Shown in pieces: positions 28,617-38,462 of a stretch of DNA of 64,000 nt (within the stretch, counting starts at the first letter, position 1; each line of letters begins with the position of its first letter). The DNA comes from Beijerinckiaceae bacterium (GTDB taxonomy: Bacteria; Pseudomonadota; Alphaproteobacteria; Rhizobiales; Beijerinckiaceae): assembly GCA_947478405.1 (NCBI GenBank), contig CANJVX010000001.1:62001-126000 (forward strand), read 5' to 3'. Both the position numbers and the translations under genes were made by a program. Under the pieces are notes generated by a model, which saw nothing but the letters and a program-made list of their open reading frames with translations, was not told the DNA's origin and searched no databases.

Positions 28617-31577
28617 ATGTCACGTCAGGCACTCAACGACGCTCTGCTCTCGACTTCTTTCCTCTACGGCGCAAATGCCGGCTACATCGAGGATCTCTAC
28701 GCACGTTACGAAAAAGACCCCAACAGCGTTGATGCTGAATGGCAGGCGTTTTTTGGTGCGTTGAAAGATGATCCTGCCTCTGTTGAGAAGAGCGCGCGCG
28801 GCGCATCTTGGCAGAAACCGAATTGGCCGATCCACGCTAATGGAGAACTCGTCTCGGCACTTGATGGCAATTGGGGCACGGTCGAGAAAACAATCGGCGA
28901 CAAAATTCAAAAGACGGCACAGGCTAAAGGCGCCGAAGTCTCGCCAGCTGATGTGCTGCGCGCCACGCGGGACTCCGTGCGCGCCTTGATGATGATCCGG
29001 GCGTACCGTATGCGCGGCCATCTTCATGCAAATCTCGATCCGCTTGGCCTTGAGCCACAGAAAGATCACGAAGAGCTGCATCCGGCGAGCTATGGTTTCA
29101 CCGAAGCCGATTATGACCGCAAGATATTCATCGACCATGTTTTGGGTCTTGATTACGCGACCATTCCGGAAATGCTTACCATTCTGCGCCGCACCTATTG
29201 CGACACGATTGGCTTTGAATTCATGCACATGTCCGATCCTACCGAAAAGGCTTGGATGCAGGAACGCATTGAAGGGCCGGATAAGGAAATCACTTTCACC
29301 CGTGAAGGTAAGCGTGCGATCCTCTCGAAACTTGTTGAAGCGGAAGGTTTCGAAAAGTTTTGTGACCTGCGTTTCCGCGGAACCAAGCGCTTCGGCCTTG
29401 ATGGCGGCGAAGCCATGGTTCCTGCTCTTGAGCAGATCATAAAGCGCGGCGGTGCATTGGGTGTGCGCGAAATCGTTTTGGGCATGGCCCATCGCGGTCG
29501 CCTCAATGTGCTCGCTCAAGTGATGGGCAAGCCGCAGCGCGCGATCTTCCATGAATTCAAGGGCGGGTCTTTCACGCCTGATGAAATCGAAGGTTCCGGC
29601 GATGTAAAGTACCATCTTGGTGCCTCGTCTGATCGTGAGTTTGATGGTAACAAGGTCCATCTTTCGCTCACCGCTAATCCCTCACATTTGGAAATTGCCG
29701 ATCCCGTTGTGCTCGGCAAAGTTCGCGCCAAACAGGATCAGCTCGGGGATGTGACCGAACGCTCCAAGGTTTTGCCACTCCTCATTCATGGTGATGCAGC
29801 CTTTGCGGGCCAGGGTGTGATCGCTGAATGTTTTGGCCTCTCAGGCTTGAAGGGGCATCGCACGGGCGGTTCGATCCATTTCATCGTCAATAATCAGATC
29901 GGCTTCACGACCTATCCGCGTTACTCGCGTTCTTCGCCCTATCCATCAGATGTGGCGAAAATGATCGAAGCACCGATTTTTCATGTGAATGGTGATGATC
30001 CGGAAGCAGTTGTCTATGCGGCCAAGATTGCTATCGAGTTCCGGCAGAAATTCCATAAGCCCGTTGTCATCGACATGTTCTGCTATCGCCGTTATGGCCA
30101 TAACGAGGGTGATGAGCCAGGCTTCACGCAGCCGCTCATGTACAAGAAAATCCGCAGCCACAAATCATCGGTTGAGCTTTATAGCGAAAAGCTGATTGGT
30201 CAGGCTGTGGTCACACAGGGCGAAGTCGACAAGATGATTGCCGATTGGCGCACGCGTCTTGATGCCGAGTTCGAAGCAGGGCAAGGCTATAAGCCCAACA
30301 AGGCCGATTGGCTTGATGGTCGCTGGGCGGGAATGCGGCCGGCTGGTGATTCGACGGATGATGCGCGTCGCGGACAGACCGGCGTTGCGCTCGACAAGCT
30401 GAAGGAAATCGGCACCAAGATCAGCCAGGTGCCTAATGATTTCAATCTACACAAGACAATCCAGCGTTTCATGGATGGTCGTAAAAAGATGATCGAAACA
30501 GGCCAGGAGCTCGACTGGGCGATGGGTGAAGCACTCGCCTTTGGTACGCTGGTCGATGAAGGACATCGTGTGCGCCTTTCGGGTCAGGATTCCGAACGCG
30601 GCACCTTCTCACAGCGCCATTCAGTGCTGATCGATCAGGAAAACGAGGGTCGTTACGTCCCGTTAAATAACATTCGTGATGGGCAGGGTCGCTACGAGGT
30701 CATCAATTCGATGCTTTCGGAAGAAGCCGTCCTTGGTTTTGAATATGGCTATTCGCTCACTGAGCCGAATGCACTCACTTTATGGGAAGCCCAGTTTGGC
30801 GACTTCGCCAATGGAGCTCAGGTTTTGTTCGACCAGTTCATCTCGTCGGGTGAGCGCAAGTGGCTGCGCATGTCGGGTCTCGTGTGCCTTCTGCCACATG
30901 GCTATGAAGGACAGGGCCCTGAACATTCATCGGCCCGCCTCGAGCGCTATCTGCAAATGTGCGCGGAAGACAATATGCAGGTCGCCAATTGCACGACGCC
31001 TGCAAATTACTTCCATGCGCTGCGCCGTCAGCTGAAGCGCGACATCCGCAAGCCGCTCATTCTTATGACGCCAAAATCCTTGTTGCGCCATAAGCGCGCG
31101 ATTTCTCGTCTCAATGAAATGGTGCCTGGAACCTCGTTCCACCGCTTGCTTTGGGATGACGCCGAATCTCAGAAAAACGAGAATATCAAGCTGGTAAAAG
31201 ACGACAAAATCCGTCGCGTCGTTTTGTGCTCGGGCAAGGTCTATTACGATCTTTATGAAGAGCGCGAGAAGCGAGGCATTGACGATGTCTATTTGCTGCG
31301 TGTCGAACAGCTCTATCCATTCCCGCTAAAGGCTCTGGTCACGGAAATGTCGCGCTTCAAGAAAGCCGATGTTGTGTGGTGCCAGGAAGAACCCAAGAAT
31401 ATGGGGTCTTGGACCTTCGTCGAGCCTTATCTTGAATGGGTACTCGGCCAAAGCGGCGGTAAGTCGAAGCGTGCGCGCTATGTTGGTCGCCCGGCATCAG
31501 CCGCAACCGCCACGGGCCTCATGTCGAAACATCTCGCTCAACTTCAAGCATTCCTCGATGAGGCCTTCTCGGCCTGA
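28617..31577 (+). CDS. sucA: 2-oxoglutarate dehydrogenase E1 component
   Basis: Thiamine-diphosphate decarboxylase of the 2-oxoglutarate dehydrogenase complex, 986 residues as in other alphaproteobacteria. N-terminal FLYGANAGYIEDLYARY peptide for complex assembly; active-site GMAHRGRLNVLAQV near 290; ThDP/Mg motif GDAAFAGQGVIAECFGLSGL to FIVNNQIGFTT near 390-430; transketolase-like C-terminal half with CLLPHGYEGQGPEHSSARLER. AGGTGAAGTGA precedes the ATG. Confidence 0.98.
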   Translation: MSRQALNDALLSTSFLYGANAGYIEDLYARYEKDPNSVDAEWQAFFGALKDDPASVEKSARGASWQKPNWPIHANGELVSALDGNWGTVEKTIGDKIQKTAQAKGAEVSPADVLRATRDSVRALMMIRAYRMRGHLHANLDPLGLEPQKDHEELHPASYGFTEADYDRKIFIDHVLGLDYATIPEMLTILRRTYCDTIGFEFMHMSDPTEKAWMQERIEGPDKEITFTREGKRAILSKLVEAEGFEKFCDLRFRGTKRFGLDGGEAMVPALEQIIKRGGALGVREIVLGMAHRGRLNVLAQVMGKPQRAIFHEFKGGSFTPDEIEGSGDVKYHLGASSDREFDGNKVHLSLTANPSHLEIADPVVLGKVRAKQDQLGDVTERSKVLPLLIHGDAAFAGQGVIAECFGLSGLKGHRTGGSIHFIVNNQIGFTTYPRYSRSSPYPSDVAKMIEAPIFHVNGDDPEAVVYAAKIAIEFRQKFHKPVVIDMFCYRRYGHNEGDEPGFTQPLMYKKIRSHKSSVELYSEKLIGQAVVTQGEVDKMIADWRTRLDAEFEAGQGYKPNKADWLDGRWAGMRPAGDSTDDARRGQTGVALDKLKEIGTKISQVPNDFNLHKTIQRFMDGRKKMIETGQELDWAMGEALAFGTLVDEGHRVRLSGQDSERGTFSQRHSVLIDQENEGRYVPLNNIRDGQGRYEVINSMLSEEAVLGFEYGYSLTEPNALTLWEAQFGDFANGAQVLFDQFISSGERKWLRMSGLVCLLPHGYEGQGPEHSSARLERYLQMCAEDNMQVANCTTPANYFHALRRQLKRDIRKPLILMTPKSLLRHKRAISRLNEMVPGTSFHRLLWDDAESQKNENIKLVKDDKIRRVVLCSGKVYYDLYEEREKRGIDDVYLLRVEQLYPFPLKALVTEMSRFKKADVVWCQEEPKNMGSWTFVEPYLEWVLGQSGGKSKRARYVGRPASAATATGLMSKHLAQLQAFLDEAFSA

Positions 31578-31601
31578 CGATCCATCCTTTAATAAGAAGG
31601 A

Positions 31602-31617
31602 CCGCGCTGACGCGCGG
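31602..31617 (+). promoter_or_regulatory. Hairpin between Shine-Dalgarno and start of sucB
   Basis: Six-bp all-GC stem CCGCGC/GCGCGG with loop TGAC, lying exactly between AAGAAGGA (31594-31601) and the ATG at 31620. Without folding the Shine-Dalgarno would be about 18 bases from the start; folding would bring them close. An inferred translational element. Confidence 0.4.
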
Positions 31618-31619
31618 GC

Positions 31620-32843
31620 ATGACCAACATGGCAGAAATTCGCGTTCCTACCCTCGGAGAGTCGGTGACCGAGGCCACCATCGGTCGCTGGTTCAAGAAG
31701 CCCGGCGATGTTGTGAAGGCTGACGAGCCTTTGCTCGAACTCGAGACTGACAAGGTCACGCTTGAAGTTAATGCACCGGCTGCCGGCATTCTGGCTGAAA
31801 TCACTGCCAAGGATGGAGAGACAGTTGCGCCCGGCGCGCTGCTTGGCCAGATCACGGCTGGTGCCGCTGGCATTGTCGCAGCTCCTGCCGCTGCACCGGC
31901 CGTGGCTCCGGAACCTGCGGCTTTCAAGGCGGCTCCTGCTGCTGCTGGCTCTTCTATGCCTGCCGCGCCGTCTGCTGCAAAACTTGCTGCTGAAAGCGGC
32001 ATCGACACCAGTGGCGTTGCCGGTTCTGGCAAGCGCGGCCAGGTGTTGAAGGGTGATGTGCTTGCAGCCATTGCAACCGGCGGTGCTGCGGCACCTGCCG
32101 CCGCGCCAATCGCCGTGCGTGCGCCGTCCGGCGCTGACGACGCCTCGCGTGAAGAGCGCGTCAAAATGACCAAGCTGCGCCAGACCATCGCGCGTCGCCT
32201 GAAGGAAGCGCAGAACACGGCAGCCATGCTGACGACGTTCAACGAAGTCGACATGACGGAAGTCATGGCGCTGCGTGCCCGTTACAAGGATATTTTTGAA
32301 AAGAAGCACGGCAACAAGCTTGGCTTCATGGGCTTCTTCGTGAAGGCCTGCGTACAGGCTCTGAAGGAACTTCCGGCTGTGAATGCCGAGATCGACGCCA
32401 CGGACCTCATTTACAAAAACTATTATCACATCGGCATTGCGGTCGGCACGGAGAAGGGCCTTGTGGTTCCCGTCGTGCGTGATGCCGATCAGCTGTCGAT
32501 CTCCGGCGTTGAAAAGACGATTGCCGATTTCGGCAAGCGCGCGCGTGATGGACAGCTCAAGATTGACGAAATGCAGGGCGGTACATTCACCATTACCAAT
32601 GGCGGCATTTACGGCTCGCTGATGTCGACGCCGATCCTCAATGCGCCACAGTCCGGAATTCTGGGCATGCACAAGATCCAGGATCGTCCGATGGTCGTGA
32701 ATGGTAAAATCGAAGTGCGTCCGATGATGTATCTCGCGCTGTCCTACGATCACCGCATTGTTGACGGCAAAGAAGCGGTGACCTTCCTGGTGCGCGTCAA
32801 GGAAGCGCTGGAAGATCCGGCCCGCCTTGTTCTCGATCTCTGA
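31620..32843 (+). CDS. sucB: 2-oxoglutarate dehydrogenase E2 (dihydrolipoamide succinyltransferase)
   Basis: E2 core of the 2-oxoglutarate dehydrogenase complex, 407 residues. One lipoyl domain (about 5-80, lipoyl Lys in [11 protein letters not shown], Lys45), an Ala/Pro linker, the E3/E1-binding domain ([23 protein letters not shown], about 119-150), a second linker, and the catalytic domain with the active His in [13 protein letters not shown] near 378. Start ATG at 31620 or 31629. Confidence 0.97.
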   Translation: MTNMAEIRVPTLGESVTEATIGRWFKKPGDVVKADEPLLELETDKVTLEVNAPAAGILAEITAKDGETVAPGALLGQITAGAAGIVAAPAAAPAVAPEPAAFKAAPAAAGSSMPAAPSAAKLAAESGIDTSGVAGSGKRGQVLKGDVLAAIATGGAAAPAAAPIAVRAPSGADDASREERVKMTKLRQTIARRLKEAQNTAAMLTTFNEVDMTEVMALRARYKDIFEKKHGNKLGFMGFFVKACVQALKELPAVNAEIDATDLIYKNYYHIGIAVGTEKGLVVPVVRDADQLSISGVEKTIADFGKRARDGQLKIDEMQGGTFTITNGGIYGSLMSTPILNAPQSGILGMHKIQDRPMVVNGKIEVRPMMYLALSYDHRIVDGKEAVTFLVRVKEALEDPARLVLDL

Positions 32844-32856
32844 TCAGATCTCATCA

Positions 32857-32881
32857 GGCCCGGGCAAAACCCGGGCCTTTT
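32857..32881 (+). terminator. Terminator-like hairpin between sucB and lpd
   Basis: Eight-bp perfect stem GGCCCGGG/CCCGGGCC (32857-32864 with 32870-32877), loop CAAAA, followed by TTTT. It could partly terminate transcription before lpd, allowing different levels of E3, which is shared with other complexes. Confidence 0.7.
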
Positions 32882-32918
32882 CCAAAACAGTCCCGCATGC
32901 GCGCGGGGGAGAATTGCA

Positions 32919-34322
32919 ATGTCCTACGATCTCGTTGTCATCGGCACTGGCCCTGGTGGTTATGTCTGCGCCATTCGTGCGGCTCAGCTCGGCATGAAAG
33001 TGGCCGCTGTTGAGAAGCGCAAGACGCATGGTGGAACCTGCCTCAACATTGGCTGCATTCCTTCAAAGGCTTTGTTGCATGCCTCTGAAATGTTCGATCT
33101 TGCGGGTCATGACTTCGCCAATCTTGGCATTGTCGTCAGCAAGCCGAAGCTCGATTTTGCTGCCATGATGAAGCACAAGACTGACACGGTCGATGCCAAC
33201 GTCAGCGGCGTGGGCTTCCTTCTCAAGAAGAACAAGGTTGAATCCTTCACCGGTCATGGCTCCATCAAGGGCGCCGGCAATGTTGACGTGAAGGGCGATG
33301 ACGGCAAGGTCACCACGCTGGAGACCAAGAATATTGTCATCGCGACCGGTTCTGACATTGCGACACCTCCCGGCGTTGATGTGCAATTCGATGAAAAGAT
33401 CATAATCTCCTCCACCGGCGCGCTAGCGCTTGATAAAGTTCCGGCCAAACTCATTATTGTGGGCGCTGGCGTGATTGGTCTCGAGCTGGGCTCTGTCTGG
33501 CGTCGCCTCGGCGCAGATGTGATAGTTGTCGAATATCTCGACCGCATTCTTCCTGGTATGGATGGCGAAGTTGCCAAGCAATTTCAGCGCATACTCGAGA
33601 AGCAGGGCTTTGCTTTCAATCTGTCCTCCAAGGTCAACAAGGTTGAGAAAAAGGGCAAAGGCGGCGCAGTTACATTCTCACCCGTCGCAGGCGGTGACGC
33701 CATCACGCTTGAAGGCGATGTTGTACTCGTGGCGACGGGCCGGCGTCCTTATACGGATGGGCTTGGTCTCGAAGAGAGCGGCGTTGCGATGGAGCGCGGC
33801 CGGATTGTCATCGACAATCATTTTGCCTCCAATATCGCGGGCATTTATGCCATCGGTGATGTTGTGCGCGGTCCGATGCTCGCGCATAAGGCCGAAGATG
33901 AAGGCGTGGCCGTTGCCGAAATTCTTGCCGGTCAACATGGCCATGTGAATTACGATGTCATTCCTGGCGTCGTTTACACGCAGCCCGAAGTTGCCTCAGT
34001 CGGCAAGACAGAGGAAGAACTCAAGGCCGCAGGCGTCGCATACAAGTCCGGCAAGTTCCCGTTCACCGCAAACGGGCGTGCGCGCGCCATGCGCCACACA
34101 GATGGTTTTGTGAAAGTTTTGGCGGATGCAACGACCGACCGCGTACTTGGTGTTCATATTATCGGGATGGGCGCAGGCGAGCTGATTGCTGAATGCGCTG
34201 TGCTGATGGAATTCGGCGGTTCATCCGAAGATCTGGCTCGCACGTGCCATGCTCACCCGACTATTTCGGAGGCCGTGAAAGAAGCGGCCATGGCGGTTGA
34301 TAAGCGTCAAATCCACATGTGA
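32919..34322 (+). CDS. lpd: Dihydrolipoamide dehydrogenase (E3)
   Basis: FAD disulfide oxidoreductase of 467 residues reoxidising lipoamide for the 2-oxoacid dehydrogenase complexes. FAD site VVIGTGPGGYVCAIRAAQLG, redox-active GGTCLNIGCIPSK (Cys41/Cys46), NAD site IIVGAGVIGLELGSVWRRLG, second FAD motif GIYAIGDV, and the catalytic His-Glu in CHAHPTISE. Last gene of the TCA cluster, ending in a strong bidirectional terminator. Confidence 0.98.
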   Translation: MSYDLVVIGTGPGGYVCAIRAAQLGMKVAAVEKRKTHGGTCLNIGCIPSKALLHASEMFDLAGHDFANLGIVVSKPKLDFAAMMKHKTDTVDANVSGVGFLLKKNKVESFTGHGSIKGAGNVDVKGDDGKVTTLETKNIVIATGSDIATPPGVDVQFDEKIIISSTGALALDKVPAKLIIVGAGVIGLELGSVWRRLGADVIVVEYLDRILPGMDGEVAKQFQRILEKQGFAFNLSSKVNKVEKKGKGGAVTFSPVAGGDAITLEGDVVLVATGRRPYTDGLGLEESGVAMERGRIVIDNHFASNIAGIYAIGDVVRGPMLAHKAEDEGVAVAEILAGQHGHVNYDVIPGVVYTQPEVASVGKTEEELKAAGVAYKSGKFPFTANGRARAMRHTDGFVKVLADATTDRVLGVHIIGMGAGELIAECAVLMEFGGSSEDLARTCHAHPTISEAVKEAAMAVDKRQIHM

Positions 34323-34324
34323 TC

Positions 34325-34356
34325 AAAAAGGGCCGGAGAATTCTCCGGCCCTTTTT
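34325..34356. terminator. Bidirectional terminator, perfect 32-bp palindrome
   Basis: Sixteen bases (34325-34340) repeat exactly inverted at 34341-34356, with A5 at the left end and T5 at the right end. It separates convergent lpd and the DUF4337 gene, whose stop codon directly abuts it. Confidence 0.9.
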
Positions 34357-34357
34357 G

Positions 34358-34927
34358 TTACATGATCAGATGAACGAGGGCAGGCGCGAATAGGGCAATG
34401 CTCATCAACCCGATCGACAGAACACCCAGCGTGCCCGCCGCCCACACAAGGGCTGCAATTCCGGTGATGATCATTGCCGAGCAGAGCACGATGGCGATCT
34501 GCAGCACAGCTGACGATAGCTCAAAGATTTCATTCCGCGCTTTGTAAGTGTCGCGCTTCTCTTCGGCGGCTTTCGCGCGTGCGGCCAATTCTTTGCGGCC
34601 CTCGCCCGTCTCAGGCTCCGTTTCATAGCGGTCGGCTGTGCGCTTCCAGTCATTAACGCGCTTCTGCATGACCTCACGTTGGGCGCTGTCTGTAATGGCA
34701 ATAAGCTGAGCTTCAATCTGTTCGGCAGCAACCTGCACTGTTGTGCGCCGGATAGTCTTCGCTTGGAAGAAAGCCCAGAGATTGGACGCTTCGAGATTGG
34801 ATGCCTGTGCTTCGCGTTCGGCATTATTACCGCCCATTTCTGAGAAGGCCAGCATCAGCGCGAGAATGGCGATGAGAAGGGCAACGCCCTTATTATTTGT
34901 CTCATGTTCGTGACCGTGACCGGACAT
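34358..34927 (-). CDS. DUF4337 family membrane protein
   Basis: 189 residues: His-rich N terminus (SGHGHEHE), one transmembrane helix (about 14-30), a charged, probably coiled-coil stretch (about 35-130) and two C-terminal helices (about 137-158 and 165-187). This is the DUF4337 layout; function unknown. The start is supported by a strong GGGGGG stretch (AAAAGGGGGGAATTC) ahead of the ATG. Transcribed alone. Confidence 0.82.
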   Translation of the reverse strand: MSGHGHEHETNNKGVALLIAILALMLAFSEMGGNNAEREAQASNLEASNLWAFFQAKTIRRTTVQVAAEQIEAQLIAITDSAQREVMQKRVNDWKRTADRYETEPETGEGRKELAARAKAAEEKRDTYKARNEIFELSSAVLQIAIVLCSAMIITGIAALVWAAGTLGVLSIGLMSIALFAPALVHLIM

Positions 34928-35020
34928 GAATTCCCCCCTTTTTTATGCAACCGAATCGGTGACAATCGTCATCTAAGCCAGCATGTTACACAAAACAATG
35001 ACAGTTGATTTTGTGAAATC

Positions 35021-36001
35021 TCAGCCGCGTGCGCGGGGATGGGCGCTACGCCAGGCGTCCAGCAGCCGCGCTCCGTCGACCGCGGTATAGACCTGCGTCG
35101 TCGATAGCGAGGCATGGCCCAGCAATTCCTGGATTGAGCGTAAGTCGCCGCCACGCGCTAGCAGATGGGTAGCAAAGGAATGGCGCAGAGCATGCGGGGT
35201 TGCCGTGTCTGGAAGGCCGAGTGCGCCGCGCAGGCGCTCCACTGTCAATTGGATGATTCGTGGTGAGAGCTGCCCGCCCCTGGTCCCCACAAACAAGGGG
35301 CTATCTTGCTTGAGCGTATAGGGGCAAAGCTGCAGATAGGCCTCGATGCCTCTGGCGACGGGCTCGATAACGGGCACAGATCGTGTCTTGGCTCCCTTAC
35401 CGATGACCGTCAGTGAATCAAAACCTTTACTGGCATCGTGCCGCTTGAGGCCCAGCGCTTCAGAAATACGAAGACCCGCTCCGTAAAGCAGACCAATCAC
35501 GGCTGCGTCTCGCGCTAAAATCCAAGGCTCGCGCCCTTCGCCAGCACGGGTTTCGACGTCGATCATGTCGAGCGCGGCCTCGGCGGGAATGGGTTTGGGC
35601 AGGCTTCGCGCGACTTTCGGGCTACGCACCGCTATAAAGGCGGCGGCCTTGCCAACCCCCTCTCGTTCAAGGTGGCGGGCAAAGGAACGAAGCGCTGCAA
35701 GGGCCCGCATAAGGGAGCGGCTTTCGATTCCCGCCGCCCGCCGCTTGGCCATAAAGGCCCGTAGGTCAGCTGGCTTGAGTTCGGCAAAAGCCGCAAGGTC
35801 TGGCCGATCGCCCAGATGCTCGGTCAAGAATAATAAAAACTGAGTAAGGTCACGTGTATAGGCATCAACGGTCAAGGGCGACGCCCGCCGTTGGGCTGTC
35901 AAATGACGGATCCAGTCCTGTGCCTGACCAGCCAAGTCGGCGGCCGCCTGCGGAAAGGCAAGGTTGCGTTCAGAATCTTTGGGGAGGACTTCAACCGACA
36001 T
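35021..36001 (-). CDS. xerC: Site-specific tyrosine recombinase XerC
   Basis: 326-residue recombinase that with XerD resolves chromosome dimers at dif. The N-terminal SAM-like DNA-binding domain is followed by a catalytic domain with all active residues: Arg178 (GLRISEALG), Lys202, His270 and Arg273 (HALRHSFATHL), His296 (LGHASLSTTQ) and Tyr305. A stable housekeeping locus with no attachment sites or phage genes nearby, so a mobile integrase is unlikely. GAGAGGATAGG precedes the ATG. Confidence 0.93.
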   Translation of the reverse strand: MSVEVLPKDSERNLAFPQAAADLAGQAQDWIRHLTAQRRASPLTVDAYTRDLTQFLLFLTEHLGDRPDLAAFAELKPADLRAFMAKRRAAGIESRSLMRALAALRSFARHLEREGVGKAAAFIAVRSPKVARSLPKPIPAEAALDMIDVETRAGEGREPWILARDAAVIGLLYGAGLRISEALGLKRHDASKGFDSLTVIGKGAKTRSVPVIEPVARGIEAYLQLCPYTLKQDSPLFVGTRGGQLSPRIIQLTVERLRGALGLPDTATPHALRHSFATHLLARGGDLRSIQELLGHASLSTTQVYTAVDGARLLDAWRSAHPRARG

Positions 36002-36039
36002 AGGCCTATCCTCTCCCTTCAGGCTGAAGAAAGTCTTGC

Positions 36040-36363
36040 CTAGCGGCCAGCTTTTACCTCATCAATCGCTTTCACCAGCAATTCATCCATGATGCGGCGA
36101 ATTTGGTGGTCGGACTGGCCGATCTTGGCTGCGTCCAAATCAGTCCGGATTTTCCGGAAAACATCGTTATCGCCAACCTCTTCAAGGTCTGTGCTGACGA
36201 CAGCCCGGGCATAGGCCTCGGCTTCCTCACCCTGCTTCCCTAGTTTCTCGGCGGCCCAAAGGCCCAGCGACTTGTTTCGCCGGGCGAGAGCTCTGAACCG
36301 CAGCGCTTCGTCTTGGGCGAACTTATTCTCAAAAGATTCGCCACGCTTCTCGAATGAGCTCAT
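36040..36363 (-). CDS. DUF1476 protein (F1F0-ATPase inhibitor zeta-like)
   Basis: 107-residue all-alpha protein with the DUF1476 N terminus (FEKRGESFENKFAQDEALRF) and ARRNKSLGLWAAEKLG. The family includes the zeta subunit that inhibits F1-ATPase hydrolysis in Paracoccus; inhibitory strength differs among alphaproteobacteria. GGGGATAGA precedes the start. It diverges from purC across 261 bp and lies upstream of xerC. Confidence 0.88.
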   Translation of the reverse strand: MSSFEKRGESFENKFAQDEALRFRALARRNKSLGLWAAEKLGKQGEEAEAYARAVVSTDLEEVGDNDVFRKIRTDLDAAKIGQSDHQIRRIMDELLVKAIDEVKAGR

Positions 36364-36624
36364 TCTATCCCCCCAGAAAATCCGCTAATTGCGGCTCGCC
36401 TATCCACATACAGGACCCGACCGGGCTGTTCATATGAGCTATATCAAAGGGATGGCTGAGTTATGACGGCGCTATTCACAGCTGCGTCAACTCGGCGAGC
36501 ATCTCGATGGGCGCCTCGCATTGTGCCTGCCAGTCAAAGGGGATAGTTTGGTTCCTGTCACGGCCGGGCTCGGAATCAGGAGCCATGGACCGGAATAGAT
36601 TTCCTCAAGCCACGGTTGACCCCC

Positions 36625-37389
36625 ATGAATCGCCGCCGTCGCATTTACGAAGGCAAGGCCAAGGTCCTCTATGAAGGCCCTGAGCCCGGAACGCTTATCC
36701 AGCATTTCAAGGACGATGCTACGGCCTTCAATGCCAAAAAACATGAAGTCATCGACGGCAAGGGTGTGCTGAACAATCGCATCTCTGAATTCGTCTTTCA
36801 GCACCTGAACGATATCGGCGTGCCTACCCATTTTATTCGTCGCCTCAACATGCGCGAGCAGTTGATCCGCGAAGTCGAAATCGTGCCGCTCGAAGTGGTG
36901 GTGCGCAATGTCGCCGCCGGATCGCTGTCGCAGCGCCTCGGCATCGAAGAAGGCACGCAGCTGCCGCGCTCGATCATCGAATTCTATTACAAGAATGATG
37001 CGCTCAACGATCCTATGGTGTCGGAAGAGCACATCACGGCTTTCGGTTGGGCAAGCCCGCAGGAAATAGACGACATCATGGCGCTTGCCATTCGCGTCAA
37101 TGACTTTCTGTCCGGTCTCTTCCTCGGCGTTGGCATTCGTCTTGTCGATTTCAAGATGGAATGCGGGCGCCTCTGGGAAGGCGAAATGATGCGCATTGTT
37201 GTGGCGGATGAAATTTCGCCTGACTCATGCCGTCTGTGGGACATCAAGTCCAACGACAAGCTCGACAAGGATTTGTTCCGTCGTGATATGGGCGGCCTTG
37301 TTGAGGCCTATACAGAGGTCGCGCGTCGTCTTGGCATTATGCAGGAAAATGAGCCTCCCCGCTCTGGTGGCCCCAAGCTCGTGCAATAA
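36625..37389 (+). CDS. purC: Phosphoribosylaminoimidazole-succinocarboxamide synthase
   Basis: SAICAR synthetase, step 8 of IMP synthesis; 254 residues. Starts [18 protein letters not shown] with the ATP-contacting EGKAKVLY segment, then [21 protein letters not shown] and [14 protein letters not shown] three codons upstream is less likely than this ATG. First of a purC-purS-purQ run; purL follows after a 548-bp interruption. Confidence 0.97.
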   Translation: MNRRRRIYEGKAKVLYEGPEPGTLIQHFKDDATAFNAKKHEVIDGKGVLNNRISEFVFQHLNDIGVPTHFIRRLNMREQLIREVEIVPLEVVVRNVAAGSLSQRLGIEEGTQLPRSIIEFYYKNDALNDPMVSEEHITAFGWASPQEIDDIMALAIRVNDFLSGLFLGVGIRLVDFKMECGRLWEGEMMRIVVADEISPDSCRLWDIKSNDKLDKDLFRRDMGGLVEAYTEVARRLGIMQENEPPRSGGPKLVQ

Positions 37390-37463
37390 GCACGCGCAAG
37401 ATCCGGATCGGGGGCTTTACAGTCCCCGTCTCGTGTTATCGATTCTGATTTGAAGGCAAGCGC

Positions 37464-37703
37464 ATGAAGGCCCGCGTCACTGTCACCCTCAAGAATGGCG
37501 TTCTCGATCCGCAAGGCAAGGCGATTGAAGGCGCGTTGAAATCTTTCGGCCTTGAAGGCGTCGATTCTGTGCGTCAGGGAAAAGTCTTCGACATTGAATT
37601 GTTGACGACTGATCGCGCAAAGGCTGAAGAGCTGCTGAAGGCAGCTTGCGAGAAGCTGCTCGCCAATACAGTCGTTGAGAATTATCGCGTCGAGATCGTC
37701 TGA
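37464..37703 (+). CDS. purS: Phosphoribosylformylglycinamidine synthase subunit PurS
   Basis: 79-residue small subunit that bridges PurL and PurQ in the three-part FGAM synthetase. Starts MKARVTVTLKNGVLDPQGKAIEGAL and ends VVENYRVEIV, the full family domain. Its presence fits the short PurL found downstream. 19 bp separate its stop from the purQ ATG. Confidence 0.96.
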   Translation: MKARVTVTLKNGVLDPQGKAIEGALKSFGLEGVDSVRQGKVFDIELLTTDRAKAEELLKAACEKLLANTVVENYRVEIV

Positions 37704-37722
37704 TCCGCAAAGGTTTGCCGCC

Positions 37723-38409
37723 ATGAAAGCCGTTGTCGTTCTTTTCCCCGGTTCTAACCGCGAAGGCGATGCCGTGCGCGCGCTGGAAATGGCGATCGGC
37801 AAAAAGCCCCAGATTGTCTGGCATGGCGAGACAGAGTTGCCAGCTGGTACTGATCTTGTGTTGCTGCCCGGCGGCTTCAGTTATGGCGATTATCTGCGCT
37901 GCGGCGCGATTGCCGGCCGCGCCACAATCATGGATGCGGTACGCGCACATGCGGCCCGCGGTGGTCTCGTACTTGGCATCTGCAACGGCTTTCAGATTCT
38001 TTGCGAAGGCGGACTGCTGCCTGGCGTTTTGATGCGCAACAAGGATCTGCGCTTCATTTGCAAGATGCAGCATTTGCGCGTTGAGCGCGCAGATACGGCT
38101 TTCACCCGAGCCTATTCAAAAAGTCAGGTGATCAAGGTTGCGATCGCGCATGGCGAAGGCAATTACGAAGCGGACGAAGAAACCATCAAGCGCCTCGAAG
38201 GCGATGGTCGCGTAGCGTTTCGTTATTGTGATGACAAAGGTGTCGTCGGGGGCCGCGCCAACCCGAACGGCTCCACCCATGACATTGCCGGCATTTATTC
38301 AGATAAGCGCAATGTGCTTGGCATGATGCCGCACCCAGAAAACCTCATCGACCCGCTGGTTGGCGGCATTGATGGTGTGGGGCTTTTCAAGAGCCTTGTC
38401 GCAGCCTGA
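37723..38409 (+). CDS. purQ: Phosphoribosylformylglycinamidine synthase subunit PurQ
   Basis: Glutaminase subunit of FGAM synthetase, 228 residues. Class I amidotransferase fold: N-terminal VVLFPGSNREGD, nucleophile Cys in VLGICNGFQIL near residue 86, and the His-Glu pair in MMPHPENL near 205. ATG 37723 gives the family N terminus; the 16 extra codons upstream overlap purS. Confidence 0.97.
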   Translation: MKAVVVLFPGSNREGDAVRALEMAIGKKPQIVWHGETELPAGTDLVLLPGGFSYGDYLRCGAIAGRATIMDAVRAHAARGGLVLGICNGFQILCEGGLLPGVLMRNKDLRFICKMQHLRVERADTAFTRAYSKSQVIKVAIAHGEGNYEADEETIKRLEGDGRVAFRYCDDKGVVGGRANPNGSTHDIAGIYSDKRNVLGMMPHPENLIDPLVGGIDGVGLFKSLVAA

Positions 38410-38413
38410 AGAC

Positions 38414-38443
38414 AAAAGAGCCGGCCATCGTGTTGGCTCTTTT
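38414..38443 (+). terminator. Terminator after purQ
   Basis: Nine-bp stem AAAAGAGCC/GGCTCTTTT (38414-38422 with 38435-38443) with a 12-base loop, ending in four Ts and beginning five bases after the purQ stop. It suggests purL is transcribed separately. Confidence 0.75.
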
Positions 38444-38462
38444 CGTTTGAGTGTTGACTTGC

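Noticed and set aside
35021-36001. Tyrosine recombinase as evidence of an integrative element (also the one at 59287-60240)
   Set aside because: Both match the housekeeping XerC and XerD in length, motifs and neighbours; no direct repeats, tRNA-end duplication or phage genes are near.
36476-36586. 36-residue minus-strand open frame upstream of purC (ends PIEMLAELTQL)
   Set aside because: Reads like protein but is very short, with the nearest GAGGA about 14 bases from its ATG and an in-frame stop just upstream; not enough to call a gene.
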